DNA from: Monilinia fructicola
Lineage: Eukaryota > Ascomycota > Leotiomycetes > Helotiales > Sclerotiniaceae
Direction of reading: 5' to 3'
Length of the DNA stretch: 64,000 nucleotides
NCBI GenBank assembly: GCA_008692225.1
Contig: VICG01000002.1
Coordinates: forward strand, 1,504,001-1,568,000
The position numbers were made by a program, and so were the translations under genes. Shown here piece after piece: positions 1-12,555 of this stretch. Each line of letters starts with the position of its first letter. The stretch's first letter is position 1. The notes beneath the pieces were generated by a model. That model made no database searches, was not told where the DNA came from, and saw only the letters and a program-made list of their open reading frames with translations.

Positions 1-149
1 ACCCAAAGTTTGTTATGGAGATTATGGGGATGTTCAATTGCGACAGAATTCGAGAAATGTACGTCTGCTTGTCCATGTCGTCGCATGTGCGCATAAGAAG
101 ATGGCAGGTACATGATTAGTTGGACTTTGTAGATACCTAGGTATTCAAG

Positions 150-1948
150 ATGTTCTCAATCATTTCGTTACTGTTGTTCCTTCATTTGAGTCTCTTCTCG
201 CAAGCTCAACTCACCGGTCCAGTTGGCCCAACCACTCCTCTCTCCGAAAAGACGGTCGAGTGCAACATACTCACTCTGAATCCCTCCTTCGACCCCCTCA
301 CCGACGATGTCTCGATCCCCATCACCAACACCTTTACTTCGTGTGTTCAAAAACATGCTGGCAGTCGTCTGATCGTTCCTGCTGGAAACTACACCCTGAA
401 GTCTATTATTGTCCTGAGCAATGGGACGAATTGGGCTTTTCAACTCGATGGATTGATTACCGCGCAATATTTTGCTAATTATACTGGGTATGAGGTGCCA
501 TATCTCGTGCCCAGAGAGAGAATCCTAGAGGGATTTGCGGGCGTAGAACTGTTGAATAGGTATGTGATGCCAAGGAAGGTTCTGGGTGCTGGGGATTCGG
601 GTGTTGAGGTGTCGAATAGTACTATCAACGGAGAGGGCGATGGAGAATTTTTGCAAAATTTCATCGTTATTGTCAATGGTGAGATGATTACCCTGAATCG
701 TTGGATCATTCTGTACTAAACCATCTCCAGCTGTTGACTTCGAATTCTACTCTTCGAATGGTCTTGGAGCTATTCAAGGTCAAGGTTATCTCTACCGCAT
801 TTCTGGAAAGTCAGTTCCTCTCCACTTTCCCATTCCTCATTTTGAAGTCATCTACTGATTATTCCCCAGTACCAACCGTCCTCGACTACTCCGTCTCATT
901 TCCCCTATTAACGCCTCAGTTCATGATCTCCTCCTCATAGACAGTCCCAAATTTCACTTTGTATTTGATTTCGGCGAGAATATCGAAGTGTATCACCTGA
1001 CCATCCGTGGAGCTAACTTGGGATCTTATGATGGTATTGATGCGATTGGAACGAATTATTGGATTCATGATAATGAGGTGTGTATTTTGAAGTCTCTGGG
1101 GTGTGACTAAATTTGGTGTCAGAAAAAGAGACTAATGGGTGTTGGACAGGTGACAAATAGAGATGAATGCGTATCTGTAAAAAGCCCTTCGCATAATGCT
1201 CTAGTGGAAAATCTGGTTTGTAACCAAGTGGGCTCGGGAATCTCAATAGGCAGTTTGAATGTATCAGCTGAGATATCAAATATTGTAAATGCTCCCCCTC
1301 ACCTCTCTTACCTTTAAGTACTAACCTCGAATCTAGCACGCACGCAACATAGCCGTCCTCGGCGGTAACTCAGTCTCTTTCATTAAAACCTACCCTGGTG
1401 GCTCAGGCTACGTGAAAAACATCCTCTGGGAGAACTTCCGCTCCAAAGCTTCTCTCTACGGCGTTAACATAAACCAATACTGGCAAAAAACCACTACCCC
1501 AGACGACGGTGCGGTGGCCCTATCCAACATAACCTTTCGCAACTTCAGCGGATCCATCGCAAACGGCGTCGCACGCCCCCCCTTATACCTCATCGCCTCA
1601 GATTATGCACCCGCCACGGACATCACCGTGGAGGACGTGACCATCTGGACCGAAGCGGGAAGCTCGGTGGTAAACAAGATATCGAATATCTTCGGCTCGG
1701 GCGACAATGTGTATGGGGCTAATGACGGTATTGTGAGCTTGGCGTCGGGCGAAGATGCAAAATCGAAAACGTACACCAGCACGTATACGATTACCAGCAA
1801 GCCAACGGGATGGGCAACACCGACTTGGCCGGCGTGGGCTGCCCCAACGACGGGCTACGGCACTACGGATGCGATTCCGGTTTATACGCCTGCGCCGTTG
1901 TGGAAACCGCAGGGAGATTATGATAAGCATTATTGGGGGGATTTCTAG
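150..1948 (+). CDS. Secreted rhamnogalacturonan hydrolase, glycoside hydrolase family 28
   Basis: Endo-acting pectinase predicted to cut the rhamnogalacturonan backbone outside the cell. Six exons (150-559, 620-678, 731-809, 870-1077, 1150-1284, 1337-1948) join in frame to 500 aa; introns are 52-72 bp GT-AG. The protein starts with a hydrophobic signal peptide ending near SQAQ. Next come the N-terminal motif LTGPVGPTTPLSEK and the beta-helix landmarks of RGase A-type GH28 enzymes: GAIQGQGYLY, then DGIDAIGTNYWIHD and DECVSVKSP with the acidic active-site residues, then GSGISIGSL. The C-terminal tail is Thr/Pro-rich. The first intron (560-619) is the least certain: reading through it keeps the frame and adds 20 residues. 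I see no stop or frameshift. The family call is firm; exact substrate is inferred from motif type. Confidence 0.88.
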
Positions 1949-2452
1949 AGGTTTCATGCGATGGTAGCGTGGTGTCGGGAAGGAGAATTGTATATAGATG
2001 TTTGAATGAGAAAGACGCTTGGGGAAATGGTGCAATTAATTGGACCATGGTGATTGCTTTCTACAACAGATTGCCGCATTTGTATACTAGTCACCTATGA
2101 ACCCATCCATTGTTCTAATCATTCCGACTCGCATATTCACCGTGGCTGCCTAGCTAATGCAAACCTGCAAACCTTGGTCTCACGAAAAATAAACTTGTGA
2201 AGAGGGCCATGGATGGATGGAGCAAAAGAAACCACTACCAAAATAGCGGGGTGGATGATCAACGATGAATGAACAAAATTGGTGATTAAGAACTATCCAT
2301 TAAACTCCTATATCAACCTATCCAAACACCAAGCATGCCCATGCCAGCCCCGCGTTACAGCCCACAGACACCCCATGTACATCCACCAAGATATAGCACA
2401 CGATCATAATTATCCAGCGCGCCGCACCGCACCGCACCGCACCGCCGCAGCG
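1949..2452. other. Convergent 3' intergenic region
   Basis: Space between the ends of the GH28 gene (+) and the small NTF2-like gene (-). No coding signal was found beyond open frames antisense to the neighbour. A GC-rich (CACCG)n run at about 2423-2444 lies just past the stop of the minus-strand gene. Confidence 0.5.
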
Positions 2453-3112
2453 CTAAGGATGCGGCGCCTCGGTATACGTACACAGCTTCCAATCCGCGCT
2501 CGCCTCCTGCTTCCAGCAACTCGTACAGTAGGCCTTGTAGATGCCCTTCTGGGCGCCCGTCTCGTCGGTAATGCTCGCCGTGACATCGTACACGACGGTG
2601 GCGGCCATCATGCTCACCTCGACGATCTTCATGTCCTTGATCTCGTAGGAGTTCCACGTGCGCATGTCGTCGTCCTCGAGCGTCGCCTTGAGCGTCGGCT
2701 CCGAATCGTTGGTCAGGATGCCGTACTCGGGCGACGCAAACACGGCTTTGGGGTCGATGTATTCGAGCAGGGCGGACGGCTTGTCGAGGCGGCAGCGCCA
2801 CGTTTGGTGCTCGAGGTCGTACATCGCTTTCTCGATGCGTTGGGAGATGGTGCCCGGCCCGTAGTTGCCGCCTTTGTAGCGCGGCTTCTTGGTGTCGGGT
2901 TGTTGGGCCTGCTTGAATTGCGGTTGGAAGTTGTGGGCTAGCTGCCCGCCGTTTTGCTGCTGCTGCTGCATTGACATGCTGGGGGGAGTGTTTGGGGGCG
3001 AGGCGGGAGATTGCGTTTGCAGTTGTTGACCCTGGGGTTGAGGTTGCGAGCGCTGTTTCTTGGCTTTACGTTCGCGGTAGGCTTCGGAGGATGGTTCGAG
3101 TATAAAGGACAT
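2453..3112 (-). CDS. Small intronless protein with NTF2-like (SnoaL/DUF4440-type) fold, low-complexity N-terminus
   Basis: Single open frame of 219 aa starting at 3112. Residues 1-90 are disordered and rich in Gln, Pro and Lys, including a QQQQQ run. Residues 90-219 look globular: a leading helix (ISQRIEKAMYDLEHQTW), then a strand-rich part with SYEIKDMKIVEVSMMAATVVYDV and the closing CWKQEASADWKLCTYTEAP. That helix plus curved-sheet pattern, with a final W-x-L-C-x-x-T strand, is like small SnoaL/DUF4440 NTF2-like proteins. The enzyme or binding role is unknown. The long open frame on the other strand (2279-2941) is a GC-rich shadow. Confidence 0.6.
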   Translation of the reverse strand: MSFILEPSSEAYRERKAKKQRSQPQPQGQQLQTQSPASPPNTPPSMSMQQQQQNGGQLAHNFQPQFKQAQQPDTKKPRYKGGNYGPGTISQRIEKAMYDLEHQTWRCRLDKPSALLEYIDPKAVFASPEYGILTNDSEPTLKATLEDDDMRTWNSYEIKDMKIVEVSMMAATVVYDVTASITDETGAQKGIYKAYCTSCWKQEASADWKLCTYTEAPHP

Positions 3113-3744
3113 AGAAAGGGTAGTTTTACTTGGGGATGGTCTTTATAGTTGGTCGTGATGGTGGATTAAGTGGAATTACGAAGGGAAAACCAGCAACGGA
3201 GTGGTGGGACTTCATACATTAAAAAGGTTGAAAGAACAGGAAAACATCAGGGTGTGATGTCATTGAGGTCGAGATTCAGGATCTTGCTTGCTTGGTGCAG
3301 CTTTTGGCGAGCTTAATCCTGGTTACGCATGCTGTGGGAAACAAGATTTTTATTTTTTGGGCCAAGGGCTCGCATGGGGTCGAGAACTGCAGTACAGAGT
3401 ACTTGGATTATTTATTTATAAGGTTACAGCTTACCAGCGTATATTTTCTGGTGGGGGTTTTTGGGAATTTGGGAATGTTATGCGTGTTATTCGAAGTTGG
3501 TAAGATTAATTAATGTACGGAGTAGTCAGAAATAAATTGCGGGCTGGATAAAAATTTATGATGTTGATGTTGATGTTGATGTTGTGGACTCTGGAGGGGC
3601 TGATGTGATCCTGGGATGAAGAACATCACTGGCCACCTTGGCTGTGGGGATGACGACGACAGCATCTACGGAGTAATTGCTCTGTGAGGTTGCATACAGA
3701 GTAGCCTTACATACAGAGTAACCTTACAGTACAGAAGAGAATCT

Positions 3745-3770
3745 AGAGCAGGGAGCAGGGAGCAGGGAGC
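3745..3770. repeat. 7-nt tandem repeat, unit GAGCAGG
   Basis: Three full units plus five bases of a fourth. Confidence 0.8.
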
Positions 3771-4706
3771 ATCTCCTCTACTTTTGAAGCTGTTGACGCT
3801 GTCACAATGAGGAGCATTATTATCTTTTACCAACGGAGCTGCCCTTGGAACTGTCAACCATTTACTACTGCGGTCGGCATACCTGTAGCCGTGGAGAAGT
3901 TCCTTGGCCTGTAAGGTTATCTGTCTGTGGTTTGCTTCTTTTTGGCAACACTGGAAGCCTGCGATACATCATAATTCCAAAATGCTTCCTCTCGCGACAA
4001 CAACTTCAAAACCCAAAGTGGATATCGAGCAATATTAGATGCATTCATTGTCCTGATATGAGAAGACATCGTTCAACTCCAAACAATGTGAAAAATCGAC
4101 GAATTCTTTGGATATGCAGTACTCATCGCCCACCTATCATCTGTGCGAGTGTATTTCTCAACGAATCAACAAATGAATAGACATCCCTTCGGCTCAGCTC
4201 GAACCATATACTGATGAAATATTGACGTTCTAGAATGGGAGATTTTCGATCTCTCAAGCACCATTATCGACATCGTCACCGTCACCGTTATCATTATCAT
4301 TATCATCACAGAACGCCCACACGCGCGCACGCAAATGCATGAGGAATGAAGAGACGAAGGAAATTTGGAGACAAATCGAGGTAGAAAACCCTCAATCGGT
4401 ATTGTATTCAAGGTCACCCACTAGATGATCATGAATGTACCGTATGTTTTTACACTAGTCGATTTATCCTTTCCTGATTTTCTTGTTAGTCTCGTCCGAA
4501 GTAGAAGATGATCTAGTCTTTATTACTCTACTGGTATTCAACACTGGTCCTGGACGATTAATTTGATCATTTCTAGCTTGTCTTAGCTATTAAAGTTCAG
4601 ATGGATGGTCTTGTCTTTGGTCGCTTTCATTTTTAGTGAGCCCTGCATGACCTTGAAGAACATTAAAACTAAAACCAATTCAACTCATCGGTTGATGGAT
4701 TACCTC

Positions 4707-4762
4707 ACAACACAACACAGCACAGCACAGCACAACACAACACAACAACACAACACAACACA
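4707..4762. repeat. CACAA/CACAG pentamer repeat
   Basis: About eleven pentamers with A/G variation at the last position, downstream of the dioxygenase stop codon. Confidence 0.8.
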
Positions 4763-4929
4763 CGATACACGATAACAATAAAACAACACAAAGTCAATAT
4801 TTACTCGGTGGGCGTTCTATATACACTTTTGCCGGCCGCATCAACTTGAATCTTGCTCAAATAAAGTAGCTGTCGGTAGGTGCAACAATCGACCTTTTGA
4901 GCAGAACAAATCCATTACAATGCATCGTC

Positions 4930-6237
4930 TCATCTAGTAGGCTTTTCAGCTTGGGTAGCAACACGCAATCCATGTCGAAGATGAGGATCTGTTACACGTC
5001 ATTATCAGTATTTTGTCTGCCAACAGTGTGAATGATGAACACTTACAGTAGTCAAATATTCCTGTGTGGAAAGTGGCACGATTATCCCAAATCGCGACTG
5101 CGTTGGTGGACCATTTCCACCTCACTTGATATTCGTATGCCTCTGCAACATATCGGTTGAGAAAATCGAGAAGGGAGTCGCTGAATCGTTTCTCGACACC
5201 GACAATTTCTTTGGTAAAATTTTCATTGACGTATAAAGTCTTTTTCCCAGTTACTGGATGTGTTCTTACGACAGGATGCTATGAGATTTTATGGTCAGCC
5301 AAATGTGTATTGACAAAGCCCTGGCGAGGTTATGATGCTTACTATCGTCTCTATAGGACTCCTTCGAAGGCACCCATTTCCTTTAAGCGCCTTCTCTGCT
5401 TGTTCAAGACCACTGTGCTTTGCTTCCAGGGTTTCCAAAATGCCTTTCAAGGTTGGCGATAGTGCTATGAGAAGTAAATTTTAGCTTGGGAATGAACAAT
5501 TACAGTTATCCCACAAACTTACATTCATAGATTCCATAACCACTGGCCCATATCGTATCCCCACCAGCTTCATACCCATCAGGTCCAGCCTTGGGAAGTG
5601 TATCCATTCTCAAGAATGTCAATCCAGGTGGCTGAATTTCATAACTCACATCCGAATGCCATATTTGATGCGATCGACCATTTTTGGCAGTTTCGTCCTT
5701 ATGAATTGGATGAACCCATGGCAAATCAGGTATGATTCCCGCCATTTGGTGGATGTGAAGTTCTCCAAAGTAAGATCCAAATTCTATCTGTTCATGAACA
5801 TCCATATTTTGATCTCGCAGAAACACAACCCCACGTTCTGCTACCAAACGAGCGAGTTCATTCTTTTGGGTATCATCGAGAGAGGTGAGTTGGATTCCAA
5901 CAAGCTCAGTTCCAATTGATGGCGTCAGATGCTTCACTTCTGATGCTGCGCCAAGGAGTTTACTCTTCTTTGGATCCGAGTCTATTCCTCTATCGACAAA
6001 TGGATGTTCCACCAGGTCTGGGAGCTTAAAGGGAGTATAATTTGGATACTGTAGCCCTGCTTTAGGTACAGATATCAGAGGCGATACACCTCTTGGTGTA
6101 GAGTACTCAGGATGCGGTAAGTTCTCCGGTTTTGGTGGAAGCTTTGCTTCTTTGGGAAGGTTGCTGGGAGAATTTCCTACTGGGAACTCGCCCACAACTG
6201 TAGTATCCTTCGAGGGCGTCTCAATAACTGTCGCCAT
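4930..6237 (-). CDS. TauD/TfdA-family Fe(II)/2-oxoglutarate-dependent sulfonate dioxygenase
   Basis: Predicted to oxygenate an alkyl sulfonate such as taurine and release sulfite for sulfur nutrition; the yeast relative is JLP1. Four exons (6237-5523, 5464-5343, 5278-5047, 4988-4930) give 375 aa in frame; introns are 58-64 bp. The metal-binding facial triad is visible as HSD in HQIWHSDVSYE and the distal His in RATFHTG. The 2-oxoglutarate-binding Arg lies in the closing HLRHGLRV. The block HPVVRTHPVTGKKTLYVN and the phrase NAVAIWDNR are typical of the family. It is divergent from the transporter at 6894 across about 650 bp, suggesting shared control. Unlike its partner, it is fully intact. 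Substrate is inferred from family and neighbour. Confidence 0.87.
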
Positions 6238-6893
6238 TGCTTATATTCGCAAATTGACTATTTTCAAAAGTTTTAAGGGTGAAGAATATCTGAAAATTTG
6301 ATTTCCTAAGATTGAAGTCAATTGAGGACAAAAGTCCATTGAAAAGAATCCAAGAAATTGACGACTCGGAGAGATTCCATTAATCATAACATTAGCTATC
6401 GCTGAGCGATAAACCGATGCCGAAAACATATTTACAGATATGGATATGTAAGGCACGATAACCCAATATATTTACACAATTAATAAATCCAGCAATCAAA
6501 TGTGAAGAAAGTCGAAGTCTGCATTTCAGCAAAGGCGCCATGTCAGGGGTGGAATTCGCAACATCTCGCTTATATTTCTACATGACTGCAACAACCAGAC
6601 CTTCGATATTTCTCGACTTTATTGATTGGCTTGGATAACTTAAGTGACATAAAACCGTCTTCGGAGCACGCCTTTTGTTTGGCGCCAAATATGGCCCAGA
6701 CTAAATACCCCCATGTGTTGATCAAAAAACATCGATGCATGCATTGAGATAAGATAAAGCTTGAAAAGGCTTGAAAAGGCTTGAAAAGACCGCGGTCGAC
6801 CAGTTGTTTCGGCGGATCACTGGCAAATACTTGGGAGGACATAGTACTGTTTCAATTTCTGATTTGAAACATATACCCAGGGTACCAGAGACG
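6238..6893. promoter_or_regulatory. Divergent promoter region between dioxygenase and transporter
   Basis: This 656-bp gap separates the two divergent start codons and must hold both promoters. It includes a direct repeat of about 10 nt (CTTGAAAAGG, three copies at 6760-6788). An in-frame upstream ATG at 6771 exists, but the ATG at 6894 fits the family N-terminus better. I could not pick out a defined sulfur-regulator site. Confidence 0.4.
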
Positions 6894-8602
6894 ATGGCGC
6901 CGACAGACGATATCACATCTCGAATTGATAGTGTTAATGATGAGGATCCTACAGAAAAGAGTAATTCGGAGCTCAATAAACGACTTCTGGCAGTTGAATG
7001 GAATGAAGATGAGGAGAAGCATATCTTGAAGCGATTAGATTTCTATCTAATTCCTTTGGTTATGGTTATGTTCTTCACTTTGAACCTGGACAGGTATACT
7101 TCAAGCTACTCCTAGATGAACAGTGCCTAACAAAAAATCTAGAGGCAATATCTCCAATGCTCTAACGGACAATATGATGAAGGATCTCCATATGACCCAA
7201 GAGATGGTCAATACAGGAAATAGTCTCGTCTACGTCGGAATTTGCATTGGTGATATTCCAGCAAATATTATGATTCAAAAAGTTTGTCATACACCATTCA
7301 AACCAATTCCATAATTAACCTTCAAATAGATTGGTGCCGATATCTGGCTTCCATGCCAACTTCTTGCCTGGGGACTGGTAGCTACATTCCAAGCATTCAT
7401 CAAGAATAAGTCTGGATTTCTTGCAACACGTTTTTTGCTTGGTCTCTGTGAATCGGGGTTTATTCCTGGTACATTGTGGTACCTCACAAAATGGTACACA
7501 AAGCGTGAGCTAGGAAAGAGAACAGTTTTGTTCTTCATTGGTAGCTATACCGCGAATCTCCTGAACGGCCTAATCGCATATGGTATATTACGACTTCGTG
7601 GAAGAGCTGGCTTGACTGGGTGGCAATGGCTTTTTCCTTATCGGTATGATATCAACTTATTTTCAATGATATACTTCTGCTAATCATACATTAGACGGGC
7701 TTGCTACGCTCACAGTAGGAATTGCAACCCTGTTCCTCTTACCTCGGGATCCCAGCCGTGGAAACTCAATCATCAAAACTCCCAATTTCATCATTCACGC
7801 CCCGCGAATCCGAAATCCTTCTCGGACGCATTGTCCGTGATAATCCCTACAACACAGATCCACGTGATTCTCATCTCTCTCAATTTCAAATCGTGGTCTC
7901 GGTTCTCACAGATTGGAAAGTCTGGGCACATTGCTCGATGGCTCTACTCGGATTGGAATACTCCCCTCCAATTGGAACATACTCCCCATCAATCATCAAA
8001 AGTTTCGGGTTTGGAACTTTCAATTCGAATTTACTGGTAATGCCAAATAGTGCTCTCTTAATCATCACTACGTTTACGTTATCATGGTGGAGTGATAAAA
8101 TCAACTCGAGAAGTATACCGATTATATTCGCTGCAATCTGGTTACTCATCGGACTCATCGTCCTCGACGTAAGCATTCCCCTCCCAATCCCCCACACATC
8201 CTCATCTTCTAACACCACCCTCTTCAGACCCTCCCACACACCAAAAGCAACTGGACCTTCTACGCCTTCCTCGTCTTCACCGGTGGATCTCCCTCCTGGC
8301 ATCCCCTCAACGTGGCCTGGCTCAACGCCAATCAACCCACTCCCCGTCGTCGCGCTATCGCCGTTGCTCTCTACATGGCCATCACGAATTTGAGCGCAGT
8401 CCCTGCTTCTCATATCTTCCAGGCAGATGATAAACCGTATTATCATAAGGGTTTCAAGGTGCTGTTTATTATGGCGGCGATGGCCATTAGCGTTATGGTG
8501 GCGATGAGATTTGCGTATCAGTGGCTGAATAAGAGGATCGATGAGGGGAAGGGAACGGTGGAGGGAGGCGAGGTGGATAGGGGGTTTAGGTATCAGTTGT
8601 GA
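6894..8602 (+). pseudogene. Dal5-family major facilitator transporter (anion:cation symporter type) with two frameshifts
   Basis: Plasma-membrane transporter resembling fungal Dal5/Soa1-type permeases for organic anions, including sulfonates. Exons: 6894-7093, 7143-7281, 7330-7643, 7695-8168, 8228-8602. Recognisable segments are the cytosolic start (EKHILKRLDFYLIPLV), LDRGNISNA after TM1, the FLLGLCESGFIPG block, and the late NVAWLNANQPTPRRRAIAVA segment. Two frame breaks are needed. At 7632-7640 a surplus base turns the expected LFLIDGLAT into LFPYR. Between about 7745 and 7800 a second surplus base separates LFLLPRDPSR from FTPRESEILLGRIV. With one base discounted in each of exons 3 and 4, every splice phase matches. 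Either the gene has recently decayed or the sequence has indel errors; no nonsense substitution is needed. Confidence 0.8.
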
Positions 8603-11513
8603 GGCTTGAGTAGTGGATTATGAGGAACATTAGACGAGCAAAGCGAGAGGTGAGAGAAGCAAGAAATGGATCAGGATGCGAGAAAAAATGATATGATGCG
8701 GGCTGTGTTAAGATACCAGGTAATTGTAATGTAACGAACCTACGTAAAAAATTAATCTCAATCTACAAGACCGATCTTCGGACATGTATGTATATCTGCT
8801 ACAATGTCTCCATCAGCCTCTCCCCCTCCCTCGATATTCCAAGCAATGCGAAAAACGTCAACACCACGATTCGCAACAATGAGAGAGAAGCCACCATCTC
8901 ACAAGAAAAATCGCCACTCTCACTGGGCGCTCGTGACAAACCACCAAAATCCAACCCCCCAAAATACCACGAAGCATATAGCAGCGGCGAAAACACACGG
9001 CTATCACATTACATCGCATTACATATAAACAAGCTGCTCAGACCGGGTCTTCCGCATAGAATTATGAAGGATCTCAGCTCGCATTTCATCATCATCATCA
9101 TCATCAACTTTTCTCCCCTCTCTACCACTTCTCCTGCGGTCTAATCCGAACCCGGGTGTCGTGGTCGGAGTCGCTCACTCCTTGCGTGGTATTGGATCCG
9201 CGGAGGTGGTGCCCTGATGGGCGGCTGGGTGGCTGGAAGTTCAGGTACGTGCTGAGCTTACGATTCGGTGCCGTCTACGTCCTGGCTGCGGTTTGTTTAC
9301 TTGGTGGGGGAGGCGAGTATTTTGCTAGCGGGGATCTTTGAGTGTGGTTGCGCAGGCTGTGATGAAAATTTCTAGATGGATTGGGGAGATTGGGGAGGTT
9401 GGGTTGGGTTTGCTGCGTTTGCTGGGTATCGTTGATTGTATTTGGTCTTGGGGTGATATGGATGCGGCTTTGGTTGCGGGGAGGATTGGTTCTTGGGCTT
9501 TTTGGATGTTTGGTGCGAGTTATTCATGGGTGGATATATGTGTGGGGGCGTGTGTGTGTGTGGAAATCAGCATAGTATATTTATTGTAAGATTTGAAAGC
9601 TGCAAGCAATGAGGTGAGTGCGGCGCCAATATAACATACTTCATCAGGGGCGTCGACGTCGTCAAATTGTTCTCTGTCTCCTTACATCCTGTCAGCAAAC
9701 GCCACATCATCATATACTCTCTCGCCTTCTCAACTGGTCAACCTGCTTCGTTATCATCAGGCTTTGGTCATATGAGTCTGCAGAGTACCTTGTTCTCAGG
9801 TGCATGAATTGGTTCTCTGTATTCGAGTTGGAATAAAGTTGCCATGTTCCCTCGGCCTTTTGATTTCCCCCTGGTGGGAACTTGTTTTCTGTTCGGTGAT
9901 TTTCTAATGTCAAATAAACGATCTAGATTTTATCTATTCCCTGGTTTCCCGCGTCTTGGTATATGTTTTGGGTGAGATGGAGAGGACTGGTTTAAATTTC
10001 TGGAGGGTTGTATCATTTGAGTTGATGTGAGGTTGGACGATGATGTTTTGGGATTGTATTCTTGGGATTGTTAAGCTTCTGGTGTGTTTGTTGAATGTGC
10101 AAAATCAAGATATAAAATCTTTTGAGACTCAGTATTGGTAGATGTTGGAATTGGTCACTTGGCTCAAAAGTCGGGACTCTGGATACTTGGCCACAGCAGC
10201 ACATTCCTATAACCAACATCCCATGTAGGAATATCCCATGTCCCACTTGGGAGATAGAACTATAGACGAATCCAGTGACCAAGGGAAGTTTTGTTACATT
10301 TTTAGGGGATGAGGTTCAATTTGAGCCAGGAGAATTGTTCACTTGCAATTGATGATTTAGTATTCTAGGCCATCAAGCAAAAGATGAGTAAGCAAAGACG
10401 GGTAGATATGAAGCTAAGCTCCAAACACACATTTTCTTGTGAAAAAGCTTGATTTCATTGCCACTGCTGCTTGTTAGATTCCGCGATAGAGAGAGAAGCT
10501 ATAGTAAGCGGTATAAAGCGGTTGATATCACCTGGGCAAGCTAATGAATGGGGTCCGAACTAAATTGGGTATTGCAAACACCATGCCTGTTCGGATGTAT
10601 AGACGAATGGTATGTAAGGGTTAGTTGTACAGTAGAAGGAAGGACAAAGCTTGCGTCAGGGCTTGCATATTCGATTCCAAATTTATGCTGCAAGTCTAAT
10701 ATACATATAAGTACCGATACAAGTCGATATGTAAACATTGCTCAGAGAAATGAATCATGAATGAAGCAAGGTGATCCAAGGCATACATCAATCATATCAC
10801 TCACTACTAGTAACTACCTAATAGCTAAGTACCTACTCCGTACATAATATAATCTAAAAGCAAGGGCCACGACTCCACGGGTAACCGAAATCACAATTAG
10901 CTCCGGGTATTGGATGATGACTAATCACTGATCAGCACCAAATATCAGGAGATGATAGCCGAGACCAATCAAATCATTTTATTCTACAAGCGCCATCTGA
11001 TTTATATTGAGCCATTTCTTGATTCAGCCTAGTTCTTACTTTTCACCCCCAAAACGCTTCATCCCCGCAATTTAATTGGTTCCATAGACAAAGTCTCACT
11101 CAACATTCACATCAACATGCAGCTCAGCGCTTAAAATATCTCTTCTTATGACATCCTCATTGGCAGGTTGAATTCTTCCCACCCCTCCGTCACACACCTT
11201 GTACACCTCCAAAATGTGCCTTGCCGTTATATTAATAAATCATGAGCGGTCGGTCGTTCATAAGCTCCTTGAAGGAAGATTTCTATTCTCTTGAAGAGAC
11301 GACGTCTTACTTTGTGGACGATCGAAGTGAGGATATCCATATCGAGGGATTGCAATACAATACAGCTACAATCAACTACAGTATATGATCGCGGGCGATT
11401 AACTCGTATCTCTATTCAAGCCTATACCCATTAATCTATAAACTTCTTGTGTTACGACCATCTCGCGCCTTATTCTCTTTCCTCAATTTGCGATAACGCA
11501 TCCATTCATCATC
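8603..11513. other. Non-coding stretch, no gene supported
   Basis: About 2.9 kb between the transporter and the membrane-protein gene. Open frames are short, overlap on both strands and show no conserved motif or convincing exon chain. It contains a (CAT)n run near 9087-9105 and one TACTCCGTA motif at 10834-10842. Confidence 0.45.
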
Positions 11514-12555
11514 ATGGCACCAGCATGGCTCTCTTCTCCCATCATGACGCGCAAATGGAGATTTCCCAAGGTTATCATTTGGCTCAATGTAATTGAGCTT
11601 GCCGGCACCGTTGCAGCACTCGTCCTCTATCGGTATCGCAGACCCTGATTTATACCGAACGAATTTATGGCAGATTGGGTACGACCATGGATTTAACAGT
11701 AGCCCGGCTCAGGTTCTATATGCTTATGCGAATTATCGACCATTGCCAAAGATTCCATTTGTTTGGAGTCAAACGTGAGTTTTCTTTCCGCCTGCTGTGA
11801 GATGTGATGAGTGAGCCACATGGATTTTGAGAGAATGCGATACTGATGAGATTGTTTCTGCTTCGTAGATTGCAAAGTTTTCAATATCGGAATCTCGGTG
11901 CTTTCTATGTTCATCCAACTTTGTAAAGTTGTCATGTTCATTATGCACATTTGGTATCCTCTCATCTCAACAATTGTAAATGGACTTCTTACAGCCTGTT
12001 GGGCTGTCAGCATGTATGGGCAGGCTGGACCGGATCATAGTGATCCAAGATATCCAAGTAATGTTGCCTGGTACATTGCAAAGAGCTGTTCGTATGCCAA
12101 ATCCGCTGGAAATTATCATTATTGCCTGATGGCCAAGGGTACCTTTGCTGTTTCTACTTTCATGATGTAAGTCACAACCCCTTTCATCCCATCACATCCC
12201 ATCCCAACCCTAACAAACCAACAGGGTCATCTACCTCGCCAACACAATCCTCGGTGTCCATTCCCTCATTCCCTCACGTCTAGAACGCTCAGTCAATGCG
12301 CTCGATCTCGAAGATAACATCGAATCCGCCACCAAAGCCGGCAAGAGAGTTAAAACTGCCGATTCCCCCGATTCGGAGAGACCGTGGAATGCAAAATATG
12401 CAGCAAAGTATAGATCCTTCCAAACAACCGTTCACAACCGAGAACGCTGGCATTTAAATCTTTGGACAGACAGTTACCATTGCGGGCTACCTCGGCACCG
12501 AGATTTGCGTAAAGATCATTGTTGCCAGGGTCAGGAGTTTGAGAAATATTTTTGA
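11514..12555 (+). pseudogene. Multi-pass fungal membrane protein of unknown function, with frameshifts
   Basis: ATG at 11514 opens MAPAWLSSPIMTRKW followed by a hydrophobic segment (VIIWLNVIELAGTVAALVL). Exons are about 11514-11774, 11869-12166 and 12225-12555; introns 94 and 58 bp. Further membrane segments include SVLSMFIQLCKVVMFIMHIW, STIVNGLLTACWAVSMYG, and FAVSTFMM spliced to VIYLANTILGVHSL. Between them lies a Cys-containing loop (GPDHSDPRYPSNVAWYI...CSYA...YHYC), possibly disulfide-bonded outside the cell. A surplus base at 11624-11636 (expected GIADPDLYR) and a surplus T in the T4 run at 11878-11881 (expected SFNIGISVL) break the frame; splice phases agree once each is discounted. The C-terminal frame after about 12400 is uncertain: another frame reads GQTVTIAGYLGTEICVKIIV to 12649. 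I do not recognise a named family. Confidence 0.6.

Larger units (their letters stand above)
3113..4929. other. Non-coding stretch with simple repeats
   Basis: No gene supported. It holds a 7-nt tandem repeat (GAGCAGG, 3745-3770), two copies of the motif TACGGAGTA (3516-3524, 3667-3675), a (GATGTT)n run near 3559-3584, and a CACAA/CACAG-type run at about 4707-4762. Confidence 0.5.

Noticed and set aside
2279..2941. 220-aa open frame on the + strand
   Set aside because: It is antisense to the better-supported 219-aa protein at 2453-3112, has Leu/Arg/Val-biased composition from GC-rich codons, and has no motif.
7886..8446. 186-aa minus-strand frame
   Set aside because: Antisense shadow of the Dal5-family transporter.
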